64,000 nt of DNA, from NCBI GenBank assembly GCA_963930655.1, contig OZ005611.1:19827001-19891000 (forward strand), read 5' to 3'. The notes under the pieces are model-generated. The model saw only the letters and a program-made list of their open reading frames with translations, searched no databases and was not told where the DNA came from. This document shows, piece after piece, positions 30,716 to 40,530 of this stretch. The translations under genes and the position numbers were made by a program. Positions within the stretch are counted from its first letter, which is position 1; each line of letters starts with the position of its first letter. The DNA is from Myrica gale. Taxonomy: Eukaryota > Streptophyta > Magnoliopsida > Fagales > Myricaceae.

Positions 30716-32600
30716 TCTCTGTAACACCCTCTACAAAACCATTTCTAAAATTTTAGCACATCGCCTTGCACCTTACTTGCCTCGCTTCATATCCTCATAC
30801 CAGACAACTTTTGTAAAAGGCAGGATTATTCAAGAAAATTTCATTGTGGCTTCCGAAGCTCTTCACAATATTAAACCAAAGAGAGGACAAGGAGGATATA
30901 TGCAATAAAGGTTGATATGGCAAAAGATTTTAACTGTATGGAGTGGCAACTTATTCTGAAGGTACTCTCTCTTCTTGGTTTTCCACCACCGTTTATACAT
31001 GTATCTCCACTATCACTTTCTCTATCGTTCTTAAAAGTAGTCCAATTGGTTCTTTTGAGTCCACTAGAGGGTTACGTCAAGGAGATCCTTTTTCTCCTTC
31101 CTTGTTCATCATAGGTGCTGAAATTCTAACACGTCTCCTCCATCTCGAAGAACACCGCACAAACTTAAAATGCATTTCTCTCACTAGGGAAGGTCCATCC
31201 ATTTCGTATCTTCTCTTTGTTGATGACTTGATTTTGTCGGGAAAAGTCATTGTTCATGAAGCCTGTGTATTTCAACGTAGTCTTTCAAAATATTTTAAAT
31301 ACACTGGCCAATCCCTAAATTCCTAAAATTCCAACATCTACTACTTCAGCAAAGACATCGAATACAATTTCAAATTCTTCATATCCTCAAAATTTAGAGA
31401 GGCTCTTCTAAACTCTCCCATCTTGGCCTACACCTTCGTTTTTCAAAGTCAAAATTAGAAGCTTTCTCCTCAATAAAGCAAATAATAGAGAAACGTATCA
31501 CTAGGTGGAAAGAAAAACTCCTATCCGAAGCAGATAGAACCCAGCTTCTGAATCAATGGCAGCCTCTATTCCAACATATCAAATGTCCACGTATGCCCTT
31601 CCTCGCACATTATGCAATGAACTTGATAGAATCATGAAGAATTTTTGGTGGGCGTTTTCTCCTCATACTCAACATCTAACCTTAAATCATGCTATCTTTA
31701 CTAAGTTGGGTTGGATGTTTATCTCATCTCCCCACTCTCTTTGGGTCTCCTTGCTTTTGAGAAAATACTTAAAACAAATTCCTTTTGGGATGTTCCTGCG
31801 AGGCAGCGACTCCTTCTTCCTGGTTATGGAAAGGTATTCTCCGCTCTAGATATTTTTTGAAACAAGGTTTTTGCCACTTGGTACGAAATGGACGAAACAC
31901 AAAAGTATGGACTGATCCCTAGATACCTCGAACCTTTTCCAAAAGACCTATGTTTCCCAATCTCCTAACCTCACTGTCCATTCTCTAATAAATCCCACTA
32001 CTCACCAATGGAATCTTCCCACTCTTCATGGTCTTTTTAATCATAACACCATTCAAGCAATTTGTACCCTCCAACCCACTCACAGAGATCAAGCAGATAA
32101 ATTTATTTGGATCAGGGATAGTAAAGGAAATTTTTCTGTAAAATCATCCTATCACCTTATACTTCAGTCAAACCATGCATCACCTCATCCTTTCCGTAAA
32201 ACCCAATGGCTTAATCTCTGGAAGCTCAATCTTCATGCGCGATCCATGTTATTACTTTAGAAAATAGCTTCAAATATGCTTCCGAAAGACTCACATTTCT
32301 CGTATGCAATCCTCCAATCTCCATGCTTTCTCAGCTCCCTGACTCCATGTTATCTATGTGCCACTGATCCTGAATCCATCGATCCTCTTTTTTCAGACGT
32401 CCTGTATCACAAATTGTTTGAAGATCTTCACCTTTCCCATTCCTTCACCGTATTCATCCTCATTCTATCCAGGAATTTATTGCAGCTATAATTGATCCCA
32501 AAAGCAAACTTGGTCTCCCAAATGGAGATGTTCATCATTTTGAACTTTTTGCAGCTCATACTTTTGATCAAGTTTGGTTCCTTTGTAATAGAGTTAAGCA
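30690..32600 (+). pseudogene. LINE ORF2 relic: reverse transcriptase and zf-RVT region
   Basis: RT blocks in order: FRPISLCNTLYKT and VKGRIIQEN (30700-30850), AKDFNCMEW (30916-30945), RGLRQGDPFSPSLF (31067-31110), LLFVDDLILSGK (31209-31245, the catalytic VDD), and the thumb and connector to about 31850, then diverged zf-RVT sequence around 32100-32450. At least five frame changes. Same family as the minus-strand LINEs nearby but a separate insertion. Confidence 0.78.
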
Positions 32601-33978
32601 TCACCCACTAAAAAAAAACCTTTAGCAATGGTAGGACCGACCCCTAAAGGTAAAAAAATCGCTGTTATAGCTTTAGCAGCGGTGCGACCGCGGGTCTATA
32701 GCGGCGGTCGGATAGCGGCAGTCGCGACCCCCGCTATAGACCTGAACACAATTTTGACCCTTTTTGCAGCGGTACGTGAAAACACTGGTACAAACTTTTA
32801 GCGGCGTTTTTGTGACCTAGCAAAAGGTCTGTGCCACCGTTTTTTTTTGTATGTGCCAACATTTTTAAAACACCACTAATTTTTTCTTATATTTTCCTAA
32901 TTGGTAATACAAATTTATTTTAATAACCATAATTCATCGGATGTAAAAAAATTAATGAACAAGGAGAATAAAATAAAATACATTTCATCATTGATTACTA
33001 ATATTTTACAACAAACACAAGAATCTCTACAAGTAATATAAAAAGTAACAATTTCTAATTTAAAATAACAATAAGCAAGAACCGACTAAAATATTCAAAT
33101 ACAACACCATAAGCAAGGACCAATTAAAATCTTCCTCATTTGACACATCAACGTCCTCTTGAATTCCTGTAATTGAAAACAAATAGCACATGAAAAATAA
33201 AAATAAACAAAAGATTTATGTAAACAAAATATCTACTTGTATATAAGGTTATATGCAACTCTAGATTCCCTGGGTAAACAAATATACAATAATGTATGAA
33301 TATTATGACGTTCATGGAAATCAATATTGTAGTATCTATTGAATATCAACAAATGCTACCAAAGGTTAATCAAAACTCTCCCTAAAATATGAGCCCCAAA
33401 TTTTTTAAAATACTATTATAAATACTTGCCCCTTGAAGAAAATGATTCATCAAAGTACTCCACAATGCTTCAATATAGAAAAATGCCATGAGCCAAATAA
33501 TACTATTAAACATTTTTATACTAACCAACATCTGAAATTCTTGCAAAGTAAATACCTATCACTATGGTAGCTTCACCAAAACCAAGGGAATCATTGAAAA
33601 ACTCATCACTTTGATCATACGAGGCAAACATTCCCATGTTCAAGGAAAGGATGATTCTGATAATACAATTATAAACCGAGTGATAATGTTGGCATTCAAA
33701 AAACATGGTAGTTCAGGCAACAACCATTATTGGACCCACTTTGAAAGTACCAGGTAGACTTAACATCACGTATAAACACATTTTCCACAACCATTTAAAC
33801 TAAAAGGGGATGATAAAGAAAAATCTGGTATATAACTTCTCCATTCAGGTTATCTTAAGACCAGAATATTAATTATACATTTATATCCTAAAGAGACCTT
33901 AACTAGGTTTTCAACTAGGGGTACCCTGACCTTTCTCTCGATAAGCAACCTCTAAACATTCCTTGGCTCTGTGAACCT

Positions 33979-34540
33979 TCAACTGAAGGTAAAAACTTTC
34001 ACTCTTGGAGTTCCTCTCAAACAAACCTCTATACAAACCCTGGCATAATCAATCCGTGACTTCTCATAAGTTCTTCTGTCCGGGTACAGTGGTTTTCCAA
34101 TGCTACTTCCAACCACACTACACCCCTTAACAGTCCAGTATTCAAGAGGCAAACCAGACAGCTTCACCCATAGTGGAAGTGTGATTAATTCATCCTTTAA
34201 TAGGCAGAGGTTAGGTTGCCATCGTTTAAGAAAAATAGGCCTATTAGTAAAATGCCAAGGGCCCCTCTCCAACATCTTATCAAGAGTATCACTAGGGAGA
34301 AATTTAAAGAAAAAGAAACCATTTTCTGATGACATAACATCTACCAAGCCCTCTGAACTCGACAACCTTTTCACAATAGAGCGTACAGACAAATAACTAG
34401 CCTTTTTCCAATAAAGTGCCCAACCAGGGTGCTCTCCCACTCCTCATGCCCTCCATCAGTGGTTCCTTCAAGAGGTAAAACCGTGACTTTCCCATCCTCA
34501 ATAACAGGGGAAATATATTCAAGGTTTATCAGAGAACTCG
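33979..34540 (-). pseudogene. LINE ORF1 fragment with DUF4283 domain, inside the CACTA element
   Basis: The minus-strand ORF of 153 codons (34440-33979) reads HPGWALYWKKASY, then GFFFFKF, ERGPWHFTNRPIFLKRW, LPLWVKLSGLPLEYW, IGKPLYPDRRT and DYARVCIEV. This is the whole DUF4283 signature (GPW..., LKRW, LPxWV, GLP.EY, GKPL..D, ARVC.EV). Sequence just upstream to about 34540 seems to continue the domain's N-terminal linker. The knuckle and ORF2 are missing. It is either a LINE fragment inserted in, or captured by, the CACTA element. Confidence 0.78.
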
Positions 34541-34561
34541 GCTTATGAATATTTGTTGCTC

Positions 34562-34750
34562 TTTTAGATTCACTGAATCAACATTTCATTCAACGTGAAA
34601 AGAATAATACAAGCAGCATCTACTTATATACACATGAGCTCTGTTAAATAACAGAGTAATTAATCTAACAAAATGTAACTAACTAACTGTAATCTAACTG
34701 TAGCTAAATGACGTTATTACAACTGATTACAACTTCTTCTATATCTAAAA
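34562..34750 (-). repeat. 3' LTR of the minus-strand copia element, 189 bp
   Basis: Bounded by the polypurine tract on one side and by non-element sequence on the other. In element orientation it starts TTTTAGAT and ends ATCTAAAA, a perfect 8-base terminal inverted repeat, instead of the usual TG...CA. A truncated copy of the same ending lies next to the primer-binding site at 39340. A TATATAAG motif (minus strand, about 34622-34629) may serve as promoter. Confidence 0.78.
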
Positions 34751-34937
34751 GCCCCCCTCAAGCTGGACTATGTATGTTTAACAGTCTAAGCTTGGTAACT
34801 AAGGTATGAAAAGTAGTAAATGACAAATGTTTTGTCAAGAGGTCAGCAAGCTGGTGTTTAGAGGACACATGAAAAGTCTTCACAAGCTGTTGTTGGATCA
34901 TTTCCCCGAACAAGATGACAATCAATATCAATGTGTT

Positions 34938-37900
34938 TCATACATTCATGAAACAATGGGTTGACAGCAATGTGTAAGGCTGCCTTGCTGTCACAAAAAA
35001 AGAAGTCAGCTGAGGATGCAATATAAACAGATCATGAAGAAGGATAAGCAACCATTTGAATTCACAACAAGTTGCTACCATTGATCTGTACTTAGCCTCA
35101 GCTGAAGATTTACTCACAGTAACCTTCTTCTTTGATTTCCAAGAAATAAGAGAATCACCAATAAACACAGTAGAGCCAGTAATGGAACGCCGAGTTTCAG
35201 GACAAGCTACCCAGTCACTGTCATAGAAGGCTTTAAGTTGAACTGAAGATGAACTGGGGAAGAAAATACCTTGACCAGGGTGGCCTTTAAGGTATTTAAC
35301 AACTCGAAGGGCTGCCTCATGATGTATTGTCCTGGGATGAGAAAGAAATTGACTTAAACTAGTCACAGTAAAGCTGATATCTGGCTGAGTAAGATTTAAA
35401 TATAACAAACGTCCAATGAGTCGTCTATAAGCACTCGAGTCCTCAAGTAACTTGCCATCAGAGTTATTAAGGTGAATACTAGGATCCATAGGAAGCCGAG
35501 AAGGCTTAGCAGCCAATAAACCAACATCATTGATAAGCTCCAAAATGTATTTTCTCTAACAAAGAGAACTACCCCGTGCAGACCTAGCCACTTCCAAACC
35601 AAGAAAAAACTTGAGAGAACCCAAATCCTTGAGTTTAAAACAAGAATCCAACCATGCTTTGAGATCAGTAACAGAGGCAGAGGAGTTGCTAGCAATAACG
35701 ATGTCATCAACATAAACCAAAAGGGCAAGAAAGGAAGAAGCATAAGATTTAATAAAAAGGGAATGATCTGCCTTTGATTGTTGAAAGCCATAGGAAATCA
35801 GAGTAGTGGAGAACTTGTGGAACCACTGCCTACTAGCTTGTTTCAAACCATAAAATGATTTCTTGAGTTTACAAACCCGCTGATCTTGAGCATGAGAAAA
35901 ACCATGAGGCATTTTCATAAAGACCTCTTCTTCAAGCTCTCCATGAAGGAAAGCATTATTGACATCAAGCTTATGTAATTCTCACCCATGAAAGGCAGCT
36001 AAGGCAAGAAGACACCGAACTGTTGTAAGTTTAGCTACAGGAGAAAAAGTGTCAAAAAAATCTATACCTTCTTGTTGATTATACCCTTTTGCTACTAATT
36101 TAGCTTTGTACCTCTCAAGAGTGCCATCAGCCTTAAATTTGCATTTGTATACTCATTTTCATCCAATGGCAGACTTACCAAGGGGAAGATCAGTTAACTC
36201 CCAGGTGTTGTTAAGCTCAAGAGCAAGAATTTCAGCCTCCATGGCTTCCTACCACTCAGGATATTTCACGTCTTCATGAAAAAATTGAGGTTCTGTATGG
36301 GTAGAAATTGCTAGAGTATATGCTTTATGAGATGGTGATAATGAGGAATAATAAACATAGGAAGATAAAGGATAGAGGGGAAGAGAAGTACCAGAACCTG
36401 AAGGAGTCGAGGAAGGGTGATTGAAGTTGCTGTGAGACTGTTGAACTAATTGACAGTGAAAATCTTGCAAATATGTAGGCATTCTTCTGATTCTAGATGA
36501 TTTTCTAATTGAATTGACAGGAATAAGAGAAGAAAGCTGATCTGGAGGAATAGAAACAGAGGAAAGATCAGTAGAATCTGGTGGTGTAAGGTCACGGGTG
36601 GGAGAAAGAACAGATGGTGGAGAAGACGAGGGAGGATAAGAAGGCAGAACAGGAGATGGATTGGGAACAAGAGAATGAGAATTGGTAAAGGGTAAGTCAT
36701 CTGAAAAAGGAGATGGATTTGGAATAACAACATCAGACACAGAAGATGGATGAGACAATTGTGCAGAAGTAAAAGGAAAAACATGTTCATAGAAAATGAC
36801 ATGCCTAGAAATAAGAGTTTTCTTAGTAGCTGGATCAAACAAAAGATAACCTTTAATACCAGGGGATATCCTATGAATACACATGGTGTAGCCCGAGGAT
36901 CAAACTTATTTCTAGAATGAGAATGAGTAGAAACATAGGCTAAACAACCAAAGGTTCTGAGGTATGAATAATTGGGTTTTCGATGAAAGAGAAGTTCAAA
37001 AGGGGAACAATTTTGAAGCAGAGGAACTGGAATCTTATTGATTATATGAACAGCTATAAGAACACAATTGCTCCAAAAAATGAGAGGAAGATGAGCTTGA
37101 AACCGAAGTGATCTAGCAACATTCAAGATATGTTGATGTTTTCTCTCAACTATGGAATTTTGTTGAGGTGTATAAACACAACTTTTATGATGAATCATAC
37201 CATGTTTGATTTCCAAGCCATTGTCATAATGTAAGGTTTGAATTTTGACATGAAACTGAGTGTCAATGAAGTGATAGAAATCTTGAATGTATTTTCGAGT
37301 CTCAGACTTGGTTCTCATTAGATAAATCCAAGTGCACCGAGAATAATCATCCACAATGGTTAAAAAATAAATAAAACCATCATGTGAATGTACTGGAAAG
37401 GGCCCCCAAATATCACAATGAATGAGATGAAAAGGAGAAGAAGAATGTGATGTGCTATGTGGAAAAGGGAGTCTCTTTTGCTTGCTGATATGACAAGTAT
37501 TACAAGGACTAGGTGTATGTGAAAGAGCTAACTCGGAAGCAGAAAGAGAATTCTTTATTAATTGCATTCGAGACTCAGATAAATGGCCTAATCTAAAGTG
37601 CCATAGAAAAGGAGAATGCTGTGAATTCACATTACAAGAAGAAGAAAATGCACTAGAATGAGAAAAAACCGAATTCTGCAGTAAATGATTGAGTCCTTGA
37701 GATAATTCAGCAACTCTAATCGTCCTCCATCGGGTAAGGTCCTGTATGTAACAAAATTTATCAAGAAATATTAGACAACAAGACAAGTTAGAAGTTAATC
37801 TGCTAACATAAATCAGATTAACCAAGAATGTAGGAATGTAGAGAACTTTGGTGAGGGTAAGGTTAGCCGTGAGAGCAATAGTGCCAATGTGAGTAGCAAA

Positions 37901-39264
37901 AGCATGATCACCATTAGGAAGGTTAATTTTGATATGAACAGATGATGTAATAGTAGTGAAGAGATTGATGGAACTGACCATGTGGTCAGTAGCACCAGTA
38001 TCAAGAATCCAGGATTTTGAAAATGAAGGAGAACAAGTAATAGAATGACAAAAAGAAACTTGATCATACGATGTATGCATAGAAGAATTAGGTAAAGAGA
38101 AATTTACCTGAAAATTTTGAGATTAGAGAAGAGTTAGGTTGAGATGCAGATATGTGATTGACAGAAACAGAAGGCACTTGATTTGGCTGTGAGGTAAATG
38201 TTTGATGTTGTAGAGAAGCGATGAGATTTTGACATTGCTCTTGAAGAACAGATAACCCGGGAAGTGACTGAGAATTCTGATCAGTGCTAGCAACATGAGT
38301 AGATGTGGTGCAGTTCTTGGTAAACTTAAAGCCTGGAGGAAATCCATGTAACCTATAACATTTCTCCACTGTGTGACCAACTTTTCCACAGTGAGTACAT
38401 ATTGGTTTTGAGTTGGATTTATAATTGGCTGTATGAAGCTGTGGAACCACGACTAGAGTCAATTCTTAAGGTCATGGCAACAACTTCATTAGGAGAATTA
38501 GGACCAAGTTGATCATCTTCTTGGACTATTAAGGAGAAAACTTTATTGATATTAGGTAGAGGATCTAATATCAAGATCTGCCCACGTGCACGAGCAAATA
38601 TGTCATTAAGTCCCATAAGAAATTGAAGAATGAATTCCCTCTCCTGATGATGGATGATGGACTTAATTGCCTGACAAGTAGAACCACATACACAAGGAAC
38701 AATAGGGCAGAAAGTTGGTAGTTCATCCCAATAAACTTTCAGCTTAGTAAAATAGCTACTGACAGAATCATCTTCTTGAGATAAAGTAGCAAAACTCTTG
38801 TGAATGCGGAAAATACGTGGTCCACTAGATTGTGTAAATCTTTCTCTTAACTCTTTCCACAAATGTTCAGCTGAATCAACAGTCATAACAGAGGCTGAAA
38901 TTTCTTTGGTGATAGAGTTAAGGATCCAAGAGGTAACCATTATATTGCATCGGCACCAGTTGAAGAATGAGGGATGATCTGGAGATGGTTGAGCAATCGT
39001 ACCATTGATGAATCCCAATTTTTTCTTGATAGTAAGAGCCATTATCATAGACTGGCTCCATGTAGAGTAGTTCTGTGCACCAAGCAATAATTGTGAGACT
39101 AAATTGCTGCCAGGACTTTCAGCTTGATGAAGGTAAAAAGGATTTGATGGATTTTCATCCATTGAAGGAATTGTAAACGAGAAAGGATTCTCTGTAGAAG
39201 ATGAGATTGGATTTCCATAAGGTTTTTCAGAAGATAATGGAGGTTCATGATCTAGAGAAGCCAT
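34938..39264 (-). pseudogene. Degenerate copia gag-pol polyprotein
   Basis: Minus-strand order: gag from MASLDHEPP at 39264 with the Retrotran_gag_3 type motif LLLGAQNYSTWSQSM; zinc knuckle CTHCGKVGHTVEKC near 38360-38400; protease WILDTGATDHM near 37980-38010; GAG-pre-integrase HFRLGHLSESRM near 37570-37610; integrase core HCDIWGPF...VDDYSRCTW near 37330-37415; RT with [17 protein letters not shown] (35810-35890) and YVDDIVIA (35695-35720); RNase H with KSSAEAKYRSM (about 35070-35115). Frameshifts lie near 38462, 38085, 36890 and 35550, with a lost stretch between integrase and RT. Not functional. Confidence 0.85.
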
Positions 39265-39339
39265 GAACTTAGAGAAGGAAATGAAAACTTTGAAGAGTTT
39301 ATGCGGAAATCTTTGTATTGAAGAAATGCTCTGATACCA

Positions 39340-39381
39340 TTTTAGATTCACTGAATCAACATTTCATTCAACGTGAAAGAA
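39340..39381 (-). repeat. Truncated 5' LTR of the copia element
   Basis: Forty-two bases starting TTTTAGATTCACTGAATC on the plus strand, matching 34562-34603 almost perfectly. The rest of the LTR is missing and CACTA body sequence follows directly. Confidence 0.75.
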
Positions 39382-39886
39382 AATTGTATATTAAAATTTT
39401 TTAAATACATGACAAAATAAAATTGTATATTAAAATAAATAAAATAATTATTAACATTAAATAACTTATAATTAATAAATATTTTTTTTGCACTTATACC
39501 TATAGCAGTGTTTTTTAAAAAAGAACGCTGCTAAAGGTGCACTCTACAGTGGCAGTCACTATGGTCGCCGTTGTAGATACCTAATTTCTAGCAGCGTTTG
39601 TGGAAAAACACTGCTAGAAATTAGACCTACAGTGGCGATGATCGCCACTGTAGAGTACACCTTTAGCACCGTCTTAAAAAAAAGCTGCTAAACTTCTGCT
39701 AAAGGGGGGGTATATAGCGGCGGTCACTGAAGGCCGCTAAAGGTAACACTGTTAGCAGTGTTTTGCAAAAAAACGTTGATGGCCGCTATAGACCCCCTTT
39801 AGCCGCGGTTTTTGCAAAATGCCGCAAAATGCACCATTTACCAGCGTTTTTAGTGATCACCGCTATAGCCTGTTTTTTTTGTAGTG

Positions 39887-40530
39887 ACCCTGAAGCACAA
39901 ATTGATCCTATGAAACTCTTGGCTTCCATTGTTAGACTATCAAAAGAATACCTACATGCAAGGAAACAGTATACTATTACAAAAGTGTCTGTCTTCCGCT
40001 TCCATGCAGGTTTCAGGGCTCAGGTTTCAATTTGATGCGGCAGTTCGACAACATCTTTCTATGGCAACTGCTGTTTGTCTTGATTCAATTGGAAATATTC
40101 TCACTGCTAAAACGAGACTGCTTCATCACATTACAGATCCTACTCTTGCAGAAGCTTCAACAGCTTTTCTGGCCGCAGAACTGGTAGCATCTTTGAATCC
40201 ACAGCTTGCAATATTAGGAGACTCAAGTATAGTCACTGCAGCTCTTCGTAGTGAAGAACTGGATATAGATTGTTCCACCTTAAATACTATCTCAAACTCC
40301 ATCAATTTCATGTCTTCTATTCCATCTTGGACTGCTAGAAAAATTTCACAAGCTGAAAACTCGTCAGTGCACTCTTTGGCGCAATGGGCCGTGTTCAATC
40401 ATCACAGTGATCACATTCCCTCTGCTATGATCTAATTTGAATATTTGGAGGGACTGATCCTCCTTGAACATTTCAGTTATATATTTTATTTAGCTATTAA
40501 TATTATAAACATTATTGAGAAAAAAAAACT
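39887..40530 (+). pseudogene. LINE ORF2 C-terminal RNase H domain (continuation after the CACTA insertion)
   Basis: Resumes the plus-strand LINE reading frame immediately after the CACTA right end: PEAQIDPMK, then after a frame change AAVRQHLSMATAVCLDS, LLHHITDPTLAEASTAFLAAELVAS, LAILGDSSIVTAAL and SVHSLAQWAV. This is the RVT_3-type plant LINE RNase H (PF13456) with EA and GDS motifs and the conserved AHxLA-like end. Stop at about 40433-40435, followed by a short A-rich tail region to about 40530. Confidence 0.82.

Larger units (their letters stand above)
29945..32602 (+). mobile_element. LINE retrotransposon on the plus strand, left part (split by a CACTA element)
   Basis: Begins in an ORF1-like DUF4283 region, continues through a CCHC knuckle, then jumps directly into the RT (FRPISLCNTLYKTISK at about 30700). 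The endonuclease is therefore deleted. RT and connector blocks follow in broken frames to about 32602, where a CACTA element interrupts the sequence. The missing RNase H end resumes at 39890. Numerous stops show it is dead. Confidence 0.83.
34562..39381 (-). mobile_element. Ty1-copia retrotransposon with atypical LTR ends, minus strand
   Basis: On the minus strand: a truncated 5' LTR (39340-39381), a primer-binding site TGGTATCAGAGC (39328-39339) matching initiator tRNA-Met, gag from 39264, polyprotein relics to 34938, a polypurine tract TGAGGGGGGC (34751-34760) and a complete 3' LTR (34562-34750). The domain order protease-integrase-RT-RNase H identifies copia. The 42 bases shared by both LTRs are almost identical, so the insertion may be fairly recent despite coding damage. 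The 5' LTR is cut where CACTA sequence begins, so part of the element has been deleted. Confidence 0.87.
32606..39886 (+). mobile_element. CACTA element inserted in a LINE, 7.28 kb with nested elements
   Basis: The left end CACTAAAAAAAAACC starts at 32606 and the right end TTTTTTTTGTAGTG stops at 39886. Both are flanked by ACC (32603-32605 and 39887-39889), the 3-bp duplication expected for CACTA elements. Subterminal arrays of TAGCGGCGGT/AGCAGCGTT units lie at 32640-32850 and 39495-39870. LINE coding sequence stops at one side and resumes in frame with RNase H at the other, which independently proves the insertion. Inside are AT-rich body sequence (32870-33900), a minus-strand LINE ORF1 fragment (33979-34540) and a minus-strand copia element (34562-39381). 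No CACTA transposase was recognised. Confidence 0.88.

Noticed and set aside
36446..36884. Leucine-rich long ORF extension in the copia integrase frame
   Set aside because: The tail after about codon 400 is an off-frame reading of a Ser/Pro-rich linker, not a genuine membrane protein.
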